From Rhodobacterales bacterium (GTDB lineage Bacteria > Pseudomonadota > Alphaproteobacteria > Rhizobiales > Stappiaceae), in NCBI GenBank assembly GCA_008107755.1, contig VIRH01000141.1:1-64000 (forward strand): 64,000 nt of DNA, given 5' to 3'. Positions within the stretch are counted from its first letter, which is position 1; every line of letters begins with the position of its first letter. Position numbers and translations under genes: made by a program. Under the pieces are notes generated by a model. That model searched no databases and was not told the DNA's origin. It saw only the letters and a program-made list of their open reading frames with translations. Positions 46,309-55,764 of this stretch are shown in pieces.

Positions 46309-47232
46309 GTGTCGCTTTCCGTTCCTCATATGGTCACCGCCATTGGTGCCATCCATCATGACACGATAGCCCATGCCCTTGAAACGGTTATGCCCGAGAC
46401 CTCGACGCCCTCGACGCTCGAACTCCGGCCGGGTGGTGTGGCCACCAACGTCGCCCGCTCGCTTGGTCGCCTCGGGATCAAGACAGGCCTCATAGGCACC
46501 GTTGGCGATGACGGAACAGCGTCTGCCCTCCTGCAAAAACTTGAACACGAAGGCATCGAGACCTCCACCATCGCGCGTCCCGGTTTTACGACCGGGCAAT
46601 ATATCGCCTTTCACGACCCCAACGGCACACTGGCGGCAGCCTGCGTCGATGATCGCGTGCTTTCGTACGCACCTGCCGACCTCTTCGATCAACTCATCGA
46701 AGCGCGCAGGCGAGCCATTCCAGACGGATCTATCTGGTTCCTCGATGCCAATCTTCCCGAGCCGGTGCTTGCACGGGTGCTTGACGCGATCGGCAACGAG
46801 GTCATCGTCGCCAATGCAGTCTCCGACGCCAAGGCAAACCGCCTCACCCCGCATCTCACCCGGCTCGACTGCCTGATGCTGAACCGCGGCGAAGCTGTTG
46901 CGATCACGAAGCTCGGACCGCAGACTTCGACCGACGATCTGGCAAGCGCCCTGCAGGAAACCGGGCTCGCGCGGTTCGTGCTGACGGCCGGCGCCGGCGA
47001 CGTCCTTGTTCTGGACGAGGGAAAGACAACCCGTGTGCCGGTCCTGCCCGCGCACATCGTCGACGTGACCGGAGCCGGCGATGCGCTGACGGCCGGCACT
47101 CTCGCCGCCATGGCGCACGGCATGTCGTTTAGGGACGCGGTCCCGTTCGGCTTGCGCGCGGCGGCATTGACCTTGCAAAGCACCGGTGCGCTGGCCGATG
47201 CCCTTTCCTGGCAGGCACTCGAAGATTTTTGA
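46309..47232 (+). CDS. psuK: PfkB-family kinase, probable pseudouridine kinase
   Basis: This 307-residue sugar kinase of the ribokinase fold has LRPGGVATNVARSLGRLG (substrate glycines), LMLNRGEAVAI and the catalytic motif DVTGAGDALTAGTL. The following gene encodes pseudouridine-5'-phosphate glycosidase, so it most likely phosphorylates pseudouridine. The GTG at 46309 has GAGGG nine bases upstream; the ORF could extend but with poor sequence. It is divergent from recA. Confidence 0.9.
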   Translation: MSLSVPHMVTAIGAIHHDTIAHALETVMPETSTPSTLELRPGGVATNVARSLGRLGIKTGLIGTVGDDGTASALLQKLEHEGIETSTIARPGFTTGQYIAFHDPNGTLAAACVDDRVLSYAPADLFDQLIEARRRAIPDGSIWFLDANLPEPVLARVLDAIGNEVIVANAVSDAKANRLTPHLTRLDCLMLNRGEAVAITKLGPQTSTDDLASALQETGLARFVLTAGAGDVLVLDEGKTTRVPVLPAHIVDVTGAGDALTAGTLAAMAHGMSFRDAVPFGLRAAALTLQSTGALADALSWQALEDF

Positions 47233-47306
47233 CCATATGGACAAAACAGAATTTCAACGTTAAGGCGCCGGCAGCTTTCCTCCGGCGAGAACAGAAAGGC
47301 CCACCC

Positions 47307-48239
47307 GTGATCAGCCAAGCCGACACGTCCGCCTATGCGGACCTCATCGTCCACAGCGACGAAGTTCGCAGCGCCCTTGAACTGGGCAAACCGATCGTTG
47401 CCCTGGAATCCACGATCATCACCCACGGCATGCCCTTTCCACGCAATGTCGAGACGGCCCGCCAGGTCGAGGCTGACATTCGCGCGGAAGGCGCCGTACC
47501 GGCCACCATCGCCCTGATGGACGGAAAGATCATGGTCGGGCTCGATGATGCGGATCTCGATCGCCTCGCCAGGGCCGAAGACGTCATGAAATGCTCGCGG
47601 GCGGACATGACCTTCGCCCTCGCCACCGGACGCTACGGCGCAACCACGGTCGCCGCAACCATGATGGCGGCCGAACTTGCCGGCCTGAAGGTCTTTGCAA
47701 CAGGCGGTATCGGCGGCGTGCACAAGGGCGCGGAGACGAGCTTCGACATTTCGGCCGACCTTGATGAACTCGGCCGCACACCGGTCTGCGTCGTTTGCGC
47801 GGGTGCGAAGGCACTCCTGGACATTCCCAAGACGCTTGAAGTGCTGGAGACAAAAGGCGTTCCGGTGATCGCATGTGGCACGGATGAACTGCCCGCCTTC
47901 TGGTCGCGCGACAGCGGGCTGAAAGCCCCCTATCGGCTGGATACGGCGAAAGAGATCGCCGATCTTCTGAAGATGCGCACCCGTTTTCCCGGCCACGGCG
48001 GCGTTCTGGTCGCCAATCCCGTTCCTGAAGGCGACGAGATCCCGGGCGCTGAAATGGCCGGGTACATTGATACCGCCATTGCCAAGGCAGACGCCGAGGG
48101 CGTCCGAGGCAAGGATGTCACGCCCTTCGTGCTGGGCGCCATTCTGGACCTGACGGACGGCAGAAGCCTTGCCACGAACATTGCCCTCGTGCGCAACAAC
48201 GCACGCCTTGCGGCGCGCATCGCGGTCAAACTCGTCTGA
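47307..48239 (+). CDS. psuG: Pseudouridine-5'-phosphate glycosidase
   Basis: This 310-residue enzyme splits the C-C glycosidic bond of pseudouridine 5'-phosphate into uracil and ribose 5-phosphate. Family motifs: PIVALESTIITHGMPFPRN, ALMDGKIMVGL, the catalytic Lys region in ADMTFALATGRYGATTVAAT, and FATGGIGGVHKGAE. The start is GTG 47307 (VISQADTSAY) with GAAAGG upstream, 74 bases after psuK. Together the two genes salvage the modified nucleoside from RNA turnover. Confidence 0.95.
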   Translation: MISQADTSAYADLIVHSDEVRSALELGKPIVALESTIITHGMPFPRNVETARQVEADIRAEGAVPATIALMDGKIMVGLDDADLDRLARAEDVMKCSRADMTFALATGRYGATTVAATMMAAELAGLKVFATGGIGGVHKGAETSFDISADLDELGRTPVCVVCAGAKALLDIPKTLEVLETKGVPVIACGTDELPAFWSRDSGLKAPYRLDTAKEIADLLKMRTRFPGHGGVLVANPVPEGDEIPGAEMAGYIDTAIAKADAEGVRGKDVTPFVLGAILDLTDGRSLATNIALVRNNARLAARIAVKLV

Positions 48240-48258
48240 CGGGACGGCGAGGCCCCTG

Positions 48259-50841
48259 TCAGGAGGTTGCCGGCCGCCCGTCCGGCCCGGCTTCTCCTGA
48301 TCCGTCATTTCCGTCGACGGCAGTCTCGTCTCCGGCCGGCTGCGCGTCGGTCGGGGGCTTCGCAGCAGCTCCATCCCGTCCGGCTCCGGCCTCCGCGGAA
48401 GAGGCCCGCCGGTCAAGGGCATCGACAAGCCGGTCGATATCCTTGATGTGAAGGTCTCTCTGCGGAAACGGTATTTCCACGCCCGCCTTGCCGAGTTCGT
48501 CGTAGATCGTGAAATAAAGGTCCGACTGGGTCACCAGGATCGTCCCGACATCCTTCAGATAACATCTCAGCTCGAAATTCAGCGAACTGTCGCCGAGCCC
48601 CGTAAAGAGGACGAAGGGCGCGGGATACCGGGAAACCGCTGTATGCCCCCTGGCTGCGGTCAAAAGGATCGACTTCACCGCCTCCAGATCACTGCCATAG
48701 GCAACACCAACCGGCAGCAACAGGCGCCCTGTCTTGCTCGACAGGGTCATATTCTTGACCGTCCCGGCAATCAGTTCGGAATTCGGGATGATGACGTCGT
48801 GCCGGTCAAACGTCTCGATGCGTGTCGAGCGCACGGAGATCTTGCGGACATAGCCGCTTTGCCCCGACACCTCGATCCAGTCCCCTTCCTTGATCGGCCG
48901 CTCGATCAGGAGGATGATGCCCGAGACGAAATTCGAGACGACCGTCTGCAAGCCGAAACCGATACCGACGGAAAGCGCACCGGCGACCACCGCGAGGCTG
49001 GACAGGTTCAGCCCGGCCGTCGACACCGAAATCAGGGCGGCGAGCGTGAGGCCGACATAGCCGACACCGGTCAGAATGGAGTTCTTGGCCCCGGCGTCCA
49101 TCCGCGTCTGCGGCAGAACCGAGGTCTTCAGGACATTCTGGAGCCACCGTGTCACGACGACACCGATTGCAAAAACCGAGATCAGCACGACCACCGAATC
49201 CAGAGACAGCCGAATGTCGCCGATCTGCATCCCGTTGGACAGGATGCGCCAGGCTTCGAGTATGTCGGTAAGCCGCGCGCCCCAGGTTAACGCGATCGAC
49301 GGTGCGAAGATCATCGTCAGCACGCAGACCAGAACAATGGTCAGGACGATCGGCACATTGTCGGCCTCGTCCCGGTTCATGACCGCGTTGAAGATCTGCA
49401 CCGAGAGGTGGAACAACAGGTAGCCGATACCAAGCTGAGCGACGGTAATGATCATCGGTATGCTGGCGGCCCGTGCAAGCTGGATATATCCGGCAAGCAC
49501 GACACCGACGGCAAGCACCGCAGAGACCCGCATCAGCAGCGACAGGAACAGCAGAAAGCCTGAATCCCTCGGATGCACTTGTGGCTGAGTATCGTCCACC
49601 ACCTCGCTTTCGCCCTGTTCCTCCTCCGGAGCGCTTGGCTGTTTCCGGCGGAAGAGCCCCGCCAGAAGCCACAACAGAACGGCCGCCAACAGGATCAGCG
49701 GCGCGGTCAGCACTGAAATGGCGGCCGGACCGAACGCCCCTTCCATTTCCAGGGCTTCCACGACCAGTTCGAGGGACAGGAAGATGCCGAGCCCCTGGCA
49801 AAGCCGGAGGCCAAGAAGCGCGTCGCCGTCAGACAGGTTCAACAGCCGCCAGCGATGTTGGCCAGGTGCAAAAAGGGTGTGGCCAAGCCAGTGCGAGACG
49901 ACAAGCACAAGCGCCACCACGAAAAAGACCGAACGTATGTTTCGAGCTGAATTCGGCTGGATGTCGAGGATCGGCAGGATCATCACAAAGGCCGCTGCAC
50001 CCATTGCCGGCAGCAACAGGAAGCTGCAATTGCTGACAAGCCGCATCAGCAGACCCCGGACACCTCCACGGCGGCGTTCTGCCAGACGGATGAGGAAATG
50101 TGAAATCGGTCCCTGGACGAAAACAAGGAAAACGAAGCCGAACAGCGCGAGAAAGATCGCGATCGGAACCGTGAAGTCGAGCCGCTGGGAAACGCTCGGC
50201 CGCGCCAGCTCGCTGTCGATGTCCCGCCAAAGGCGTTGGTGGAAATCCGAGATCTGCGACACGCCGGTTTGCCACGTCGACAACAGCAGCGGTGACGGAT
50301 AGCGCACCAGGACCTTTTCGAGTTCCCTCGCCCGCAGTTGCTCGTCGACCGCACGGACAAGGATCTCGACACGGCGCAGCGTCTCTCTCGCCTCGCGGAC
50401 CGGCGCATTGGCAACGGCAAGCTCGTTCGTCAGCTCGCGTCGCCGGCTTGCGATCTCTTCCGCCTCTCCGTCATCGCCGCTCGGCGGTGGCCCGAGGCTC
50501 TCCAGCTGGGCTGCAAGTGCCTGCGCCTCTAGGCTGCCGCGCCGGGCGATGGCCGCGTTTGCCTCGCGTACGGCAACAAGCTGCGAGCGCAACTCCTCCA
50601 GCGTCTTCACGGAAACCGATTTTTCGTCGAGCGCGGTGGTCGTCCTCTGGAACAGCGACGAGGCTGACGTGAGATCGGCAGGCGGTGCCGATGACCCGGT
50701 CTCCTGGGCAACCGATGCAGGCACGCCCAGGCCCATGGAGATTAGCATCATGAGACCGATCACGACACGCAGCCGCAGACCGGCAACCTTTGACCGGTCC
50801 ATGGCCGCAATCCGCGCTATTCTGTACGTGTTCGAACTCAT
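48259..50841 (-). CDS. Large mechanosensitive channel of the MscS family (DUF3772 type)
   Basis: This 860-residue inner-membrane channel has a signal-like N terminus and a periplasmic coiled-coil domain (about 50-190; DUF3772-like). About ten helices follow, and the last is the MscS pore helix with SLAVVAGALSVGIGFGLQTV (Gly/Ala-rich), then the cytoplasmic beta domain (IERPIKEGDWIEVSGQSGYV) and vestibule. A polar tail rich in Ala, Asp and Gly ends the protein. It protects against osmotic downshock. ATG 50841 or ATG 50802 could be the start. It is convergent with psuG (19 bases apart). Confidence 0.92.
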   Translation of the reverse strand: MSSNTYRIARIAAMDRSKVAGLRLRVVIGLMMLISMGLGVPASVAQETGSSAPPADLTSASSLFQRTTTALDEKSVSVKTLEELRSQLVAVREANAAIARRGSLEAQALAAQLESLGPPPSGDDGEAEEIASRRRELTNELAVANAPVREARETLRRVEILVRAVDEQLRARELEKVLVRYPSPLLLSTWQTGVSQISDFHQRLWRDIDSELARPSVSQRLDFTVPIAIFLALFGFVFLVFVQGPISHFLIRLAERRRGGVRGLLMRLVSNCSFLLLPAMGAAAFVMILPILDIQPNSARNIRSVFFVVALVLVVSHWLGHTLFAPGQHRWRLLNLSDGDALLGLRLCQGLGIFLSLELVVEALEMEGAFGPAAISVLTAPLILLAAVLLWLLAGLFRRKQPSAPEEEQGESEVVDDTQPQVHPRDSGFLLFLSLLMRVSAVLAVGVVLAGYIQLARAASIPMIITVAQLGIGYLLFHLSVQIFNAVMNRDEADNVPIVLTIVLVCVLTMIFAPSIALTWGARLTDILEAWRILSNGMQIGDIRLSLDSVVVLISVFAIGVVVTRWLQNVLKTSVLPQTRMDAGAKNSILTGVGYVGLTLAALISVSTAGLNLSSLAVVAGALSVGIGFGLQTVVSNFVSGIILLIERPIKEGDWIEVSGQSGYVRKISVRSTRIETFDRHDVIIPNSELIAGTVKNMTLSSKTGRLLLPVGVAYGSDLEAVKSILLTAARGHTAVSRYPAPFVLFTGLGDSSLNFELRCYLKDVGTILVTQSDLYFTIYDELGKAGVEIPFPQRDLHIKDIDRLVDALDRRASSAEAGAGRDGAAAKPPTDAQPAGDETAVDGNDGSGEAGPDGRPATS

Positions 50842-51132
50842 GGAGGGTCTCGCCGATGTCTTGATCCAGTCGCATAGCGCACAAGAATATGGACAATTTC
50901 AAGTTTCCTTGTCCTGTCCGGTGGAACGCAGCGCAATTGCCGCAGGAATTGCGACAGCGCCCTGCCCCCTTGCCCCGCCTTGCTCCCCCGCTAAGCCGTT
51001 GACATGACGCCACAAGCCTGACCTAACTTGCGGAACGACGATATGGAAAGGACGCTGCGACCCTTAACGACAGACTTGCCGTCCGCAAGCGCCGTCGGCA
51101 AACGTGGCGACATCTTTCTGAAGGAGTTCAAG

Positions 51133-52332
51133 ATGACAGACGCGGTATCCCAGACACCACAGGCTCCCACGGCAGAGGGTGGATTTTCTCCGCTGCAGTA
51201 TCTCGACCGCGCACTTTCGACGCTCCGGGACATCGGCATCGCCCCGGAAACGGAAACCGATGCGCCGATCAACGCCCTTCTGGAGAAGATTTCCGATCTG
51301 TCCCCCGACAAGGTGCTGATCATCACCCGTACGCTCGGTCAGGCCTCCAATTTCAACGAGGTCGTTCGCTCGCAGGTCCAGCAGATGGATATCGGCGAAC
51401 GCTATGAGGAAATCACGGACGCGTTCAACTCCATCCGCGATGACGCCAAGGCCCTGGTCGACCAGCTTGCGGATGGCAGGATCTCCTTTACGGAAAATCT
51501 CGCCAACAAATGGCGCGATATGCGCCGCGGCACGATTTCCGACCGCTTCACCGACATTCGCGACACCTACAAGGATGTCGCAAGGGCAACCCGCGACCAG
51601 ATAGAGCGCGAGCAGACCATTCTGGAAGCCTATCGCGATTTCCGCGGCGCGCTGAAGCAGGCCGAAGTCACCGCCCTCGAACTTCTCAACATAGCGGCCG
51701 CAAAACTCGACGACGCGAAGAAAGCCCTTGAGGCAGCGTCCGGCGAAGTTGAGGCCTATTCCGGCGACGATGCCGCCCAGAAGGCTCGGCTGGAGCTGAC
51801 GCGGGACGAGAAGATGCGCGAGATGCAGGATGAGGAGAAGCGCTACCAGATCGCCAAGGATCTATCGGACAACCTGACGGTTGGTTACAACACCTCCGAG
51901 GTGATCATGGCCCGGCTGGTGCAGACGACCAACGCCAAGGAGCGGGTCTATGCGCAGTCGGTCAGCTTCTTTTCGACCAATGAGTCCGTGCTGACGGCGC
52001 TCAACGCCTCCTTCACCGGCCTGCAGGGGCTTCACGAATCCACCGAAACGCTGAACGCCATGAAGGAAGGCATCAACAAGAGCCTTGAAACCCTTTCGGA
52101 AATCGGCGATGCGGTGCAGAAAGAGGCTCTGAAGGCGGGCTATGGGCCGACGGTCGCGGCGGCATCAGTCAAGAAGCTGGTCGATTCCGTCGTCAACTTC
52201 CAGGTCCAGTCCCGCGAAATCATCTCTGAAATGCGCGACATGTCGACGAAGAACTCCGAGGAAATCAGGCATGCCGTCGAGGACGGAAAGCGCCGCCTTG
52301 CGAAGCTCACCGCCGAAGGCCGCACGCTCTGA
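51133..52332 (+). CDS. Coiled-coil protein, first gene of an uncharacterised three-gene operon
   Basis: This 399-residue protein is almost wholly helical, without signal peptide or membrane helix. It has long heptad-rich stretches (about 90-270) and a conserved-looking C-terminal segment (KDLSDNLTVGYNTSEVIMAR, QSVSFFSTNESVLTALNASF, GPTVAAASVKKLVDSVVNFQ). This tail faintly recalls the TelA (toxic-anion resistance) family; similar proteins are often labelled cell surface protein without proof. I moved the start to ATG 51133, which has a perfect AAGGAG seven bases upstream; ATG 51043 is less likely. It is followed 72 bases later by a DUF6384-like gene. Confidence 0.8.
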   Translation: MTDAVSQTPQAPTAEGGFSPLQYLDRALSTLRDIGIAPETETDAPINALLEKISDLSPDKVLIITRTLGQASNFNEVVRSQVQQMDIGERYEEITDAFNSIRDDAKALVDQLADGRISFTENLANKWRDMRRGTISDRFTDIRDTYKDVARATRDQIEREQTILEAYRDFRGALKQAEVTALELLNIAAAKLDDAKKALEAASGEVEAYSGDDAAQKARLELTRDEKMREMQDEEKRYQIAKDLSDNLTVGYNTSEVIMARLVQTTNAKERVYAQSVSFFSTNESVLTALNASFTGLQGLHESTETLNAMKEGINKSLETLSEIGDAVQKEALKAGYGPTVAAASVKKLVDSVVNFQVQSREIISEMRDMSTKNSEEIRHAVEDGKRRLAKLTAEGRTL

Positions 52333-52404
52333 CAGCAAGACACCTCAACTGAGTTCTGCCGGGCCGGCATGACGTTGGCCCGGCCATTGAGAAACCGGGT
52401 TTTC

Positions 52405-53331
52405 ATGGCTAGCAATTCCGACGCCCCTCTCGACGATCTGATGATGGCGATGGACGTGGTCGACACACTGCGCCACGAAGAAGGGCAGATCGCGCGGGAG
52501 CTGAAGGCCGACGGCCGCGACGCGGCGATGGTCGAGCGTCTTCGCCAGGTCTATGCCTCCCAGGGCATTGAAGTTCCCGATCATATCCTCAAGGCAGGCG
52601 TGGAAGACCTGAAGCGCGACCGCTTCGTCTATTCGCCGCCATCCGCCGGCGTCCAGCGCACGCTCGCGATGATCTACATTTCCCGTCAGACGTGGTCGAA
52701 ATGGCTGGCAGGCGGACTTGCCGTCATCGTCGTTGCGGTCGCTGCCTGGTATTTTCTCGTCAGCCTGCCGAGGGACCGCGCCGAGGCGCAGATGCAGGCC
52801 CGGTTGCAGTCCCTGCCCGCGACCTATTCCGAACTGGTTCAGCGCATCGATGACCTGACCACGAACACGAGCGTGGAAGAGGAGGCCCAGCGCCTTGCGG
52901 ACGATGGGGAACTGGCGCTTCAGGATGGCAGAACCGAGGCCGCCTTCAAGGCGGAGACGGACCTGCGTCAACTCGCGGCCAGGCTCCAGGAGGTCTACGA
53001 GGTGAGGATCGTTGCCCGCGAAGGCGACCCGACGGGTATCACCCGCATCCCCGAAGCCAACCCTGACGCGAACAACTATTATATCGTGGTCGAGGCAATC
53101 GATCCCGACGGCAATGTGGTGAAGCGCAGCATCGTCTCCGAAGAAGACAGCGAGCCGGAGACGGTCGAAAAATGGGGGCAGCGCGTTTCCGCGGCGATCT
53201 ACGACGCCGTCCGGCGCGACAAGATGGAGGACGGCATCGTCCAGAAAGGCCTCCTCGGTCGGAAGCACCGCGGCGAACTGGACATAAGGTGGCGCAGCGG
53301 CGTCCAGGATGGAGCAATCACGTCATGGTAG
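52405..53331 (+). CDS. DUF6384-like membrane-anchored protein, second gene of the operon
   Basis: This 308-residue protein has a cytoplasmic helical N-terminal part (1-95, with MDVVDTLRHEEGQIARELKAD), one membrane helix (about 100-121, WLAGGLAVIVVAVAAWYFLV), a coiled coil (122-190) and a beta-rich C-terminal domain (RIVAREGDPTGITRIPE, YIVVEAIDPDGNVVKRSI). The pattern fits the DUF6384 family, function unknown. The protein would tie the two coiled-coil partners to the membrane. ATG 52405 is chosen because the N terminus is then well formed. It precedes the third gene by 37 bases. Confidence 0.82.
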   Translation: MASNSDAPLDDLMMAMDVVDTLRHEEGQIARELKADGRDAAMVERLRQVYASQGIEVPDHILKAGVEDLKRDRFVYSPPSAGVQRTLAMIYISRQTWSKWLAGGLAVIVVAVAAWYFLVSLPRDRAEAQMQARLQSLPATYSELVQRIDDLTTNTSVEEEAQRLADDGELALQDGRTEAAFKAETDLRQLAARLQEVYEVRIVAREGDPTGITRIPEANPDANNYYIVVEAIDPDGNVVKRSIVSEEDSEPETVEKWGQRVSAAIYDAVRRDKMEDGIVQKGLLGRKHRGELDIRWRSGVQDGAITSW

Positions 53332-53368
53332 ACTTCTGCGGCCTCGGGAAGACCATGGAGGCGACACC

Positions 53369-54799
53369 TTGCTGACAGGACGTCAAACGCTGGGGACGAT
53401 CGAACAGTCGCTAGCGGACCTCCGACGGGAGGAAGCGGAGCTGACCAAGAGCATCGAGCGCTCGACGAGGGCCCTCGCAGATTTTCAGGAACGCCAGAGC
53501 GACGCTTACCGCGATCTCGCCCGCTTCCGCCTCGATACGGACGCGGCAGGCACCTTGAACACCCGGCTCGACAGCGCCGCAAGAGAAGCACGCCGGCTCC
53601 TGGACAAACGCTCCGCCGACTACAAGGTGCTGGGCGAGCAATGGCGCCAGAGCGAAACGGAACGCAGCCAATTGCAGAAGAAGCGGCAGGAACTGGACGC
53701 GGCTCGCAACACCGCCGAAAACCAGATGGATGACCTGATGGAGGTCGTCGACGGGCGTCTGGAGCAGGACAGCGCCTATCTGGCCCAGCGCGAGACCACT
53801 GAAACGGCGATCGCGACGGCTGAGGCCGCTGCGGAAAAGGCTCGGACATCGGAGCAGGACCGCCAGCAGAAAGGCAAGGCCTACGAGGCAGATCCGCTGT
53901 TCATTTATCTGTGGCGGCGCGGATACGGGACCCCGCACTACGCGCACCGTGGGCTCGTGCGCTCGCTCGACCGCTGGGTTGCCGGCCTGATCAGGTATCA
54001 GGATGCCCGTGCAAACTACGCCATGCTGACGGGTATTCCCGAGCACATGGCGCTGCATGCGGAACGATGCGCGGAAATCGCCGCCGCCGAACAGCAGAAG
54101 CTCGCCGAGTTCAGCCGGAACGCGATGACGGACGCAGCCGGAACCGATCTGGTCGCAGAAATCGAGACCCTGTCCGGAGAGATCGACAGGATTGACGGCG
54201 AACTGGACAAGCTCGACCGCCAGATCGAAACCCTGTCGAGTGCTTTCGCGGAATTTTCAAGCGGCGAAGACGCGGACTTCCGCAAGGCCGAGGATCACCT
54301 GTCGGTTTCCTTGCAGGCGGACGAACTCAAGGACCTGTGGCGGGCCGCTCGCGAAACACCTTCCCCGGAAGACGAGAAGATCGTCCAGCGGATCGAGGAT
54401 CTTCAGGAGCGGATCGACCAGGCCGCCCGCGAAACACGGCAGGACCGGGAGCTGCAGCGCGACATCGGACGGCGCCGCGCCGAACTGTCGGAGGTGATCA
54501 AGCGCTTTCGCGCCAGGGGATACGGCAGTTGGGAGTCCACCTTCAGCGACGAGAGCCTGACCACCGTGCTTCTCGGCGAGCTGGTCAAGGGAGCGATCAC
54601 GGGGGCCGACTACTGGGCACGGGCGGAACGATCCCACCGCAGACGCAAGCCTCGCGGGCGTAGCGTTGCCTTCCCTAAAGGAGTGGGCCTGCCGAAATCC
54701 ATGGGCGGTTTCGGCACATCCGGCGGATCGTCCAGGGGCGGCTTCCGAACGGGAAAGAGCTTCGGCGGCACCGGCTTCAGGACCGGCGACACGTTCTGA
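53369..54799 (+). CDS. Long coiled-coil protein with a Gly/Phe-rich tail, third gene of the operon
   Basis: This 476-residue protein has two coiled coils (about 1-170 and 255-400), separated by a globular segment rich in aromatic residues (FIYLWRRGYGTPHYAHRGL, LDRWVAGLIRYQDARANYAM). The last 40 residues are a low-complexity Gly/Ser/Phe repeat with GGFGTSGGSSRGGFRTGKS. No catalytic motif was recognised. The start is a TTG with GGAGG seven bases upstream; an upstream ATG overlaps the previous gene. The family is unknown to me. Confidence 0.8.
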   Translation: MLTGRQTLGTIEQSLADLRREEAELTKSIERSTRALADFQERQSDAYRDLARFRLDTDAAGTLNTRLDSAAREARRLLDKRSADYKVLGEQWRQSETERSQLQKKRQELDAARNTAENQMDDLMEVVDGRLEQDSAYLAQRETTETAIATAEAAAEKARTSEQDRQQKGKAYEADPLFIYLWRRGYGTPHYAHRGLVRSLDRWVAGLIRYQDARANYAMLTGIPEHMALHAERCAEIAAAEQQKLAEFSRNAMTDAAGTDLVAEIETLSGEIDRIDGELDKLDRQIETLSSAFAEFSSGEDADFRKAEDHLSVSLQADELKDLWRAARETPSPEDEKIVQRIEDLQERIDQAARETRQDRELQRDIGRRRAELSEVIKRFRARGYGSWESTFSDESLTTVLLGELVKGAITGADYWARAERSHRRRKPRGRSVAFPKGVGLPKSMGGFGTSGGSSRGGFRTGKSFGGTGFRTGDTF

Positions 54800-55130
54800 G
54801 GGGCGGCGGCTTCAGCCCGCGCTGCCTTCCCGACAAAACGCCACATTGTGTCTGACCGATCCTGAGATCACGGCTGAATGTGAAGACAATCGCGCCACTC
54901 AGTGAGTGATCTGATGCCTCAAACAGAAAATTTCGGGGTCCGAGTGGTCATTTCTGGATGTTTTTTTAAGTAGACTACCCCAGGGGGAACAAAGGACTGG
55001 TGACAAAGTTTGCATTGTGCGGCAAAACGGCCTGAACGAATTCAGTTGTCCGGCGTTTACACGTGACGCCAAGCTTCGGATCGCACTGCGGACCGGCGTT
55101 CGAGACGACTTAATTGATTTGGGACACCCT
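54800..55130. other. Intergenic region before the lipoprotein gene
   Basis: This 331-bp gap has no convincing open frame. A T-run (54960-54967) is followed by AAGTAGACTACCCCAGGGGG and GGAAC-N16-AGTT (54986-55010), which resembles the general-stress sigma factor EcfG site (GGAAC-N16/17-CGTT) but has one wrong base. Confidence 0.35.
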
Positions 55131-55622
55131 ATGCGACATCTCTTACTGACCGCCCTTTGCGCCTTTACCCTGACGGCTTGCCAAAGCACCCCTCAACAGA
55201 CCACGCGGCCGGATCAGCCAAAACTGAGCATTCCCGCAGGCGCGCAGAGCGTGAAGATCGCGGCGCCCCCGTCGACGGTGCGCACCGCCCTCGTCTCCAG
55301 CGCCAGGGAGCGCGGCACGGTGGTCATTCAGGATCAGCCGAACATGGTCGTCATGGAGCGAACCCTTACAGGTGACAATCCCACGCTCGATCAGGAATTC
55401 GGCCCCTCCGACAACGGCAAGCGTGTCATCCGCATCCGTGTCCGCTTCACTGGCTCGGCCTGCGAGACCCTCGCGGTACAGGACCTCGCCGTGCTCAACA
55501 ATGCCCGTACGGCTCTGGAACAGAGCTTTGTCATGCCCGGCAACCCGAACACGATGAAAAGCCTGCGTGGCCTGAAATCGCGCGCAGAGAGCACAAGCTC
55601 CTGCCCGCGCGTCACCTCCTAG
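55131..55622 (+). CDS. Putative lipoprotein of unknown function
   Basis: This 163-residue protein starts with a lipoprotein signal (MRHLLLTALCAFTLTAC, lipid-bearing Cys at 17) and continues with a Gln/Thr/Pro-rich linker. The mature part has mixed alpha/beta segments such as SVKIAAPPSTVRTALVSSA and KRVIRIRVRFTGSACETLAV. It has two further pairs of Cys near the end (ACETL, SSCPR) that may form a disulfide. A strong terminator follows. Confidence 0.82.
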   Translation: MRHLLLTALCAFTLTACQSTPQQTTRPDQPKLSIPAGAQSVKIAAPPSTVRTALVSSARERGTVVIQDQPNMVVMERTLTGDNPTLDQEFGPSDNGKRVIRIRVRFTGSACETLAVQDLAVLNNARTALEQSFVMPGNPNTMKSLRGLKSRAESTSSCPRVTS

Positions 55623-55680
55623 TTCAGAGGCGATCCGGACCTTCCGGGACGGCGCCGTTCCACGGCAGCGCAATCAGGAA

Positions 55681-55718
55681 AAACCCGGCTGGCTTGGCGC
55701 CCGCCGGGTTCTTTTTTT
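55681..55718 (+). terminator. Rho-independent terminator of the lipoprotein gene
   Basis: The stem AACCCGGC/GCCGGGTT (8 bp) with a 13-base loop is followed by CTTTTTTT, about 60 bases after the stop. Confidence 0.88.
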
Positions 55719-55764
55719 GTCAGATCAAAGATCAGAATGACCTGAAGCCGGGATGATCCTGAAA

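Noticed and set aside
54986..55010. GGAAC-N16-AGTT as an EcfG general-stress promoter
   Set aside because: The second element should be CGTT; with one mismatch in four bases this is expected by chance in a high-GC genome.
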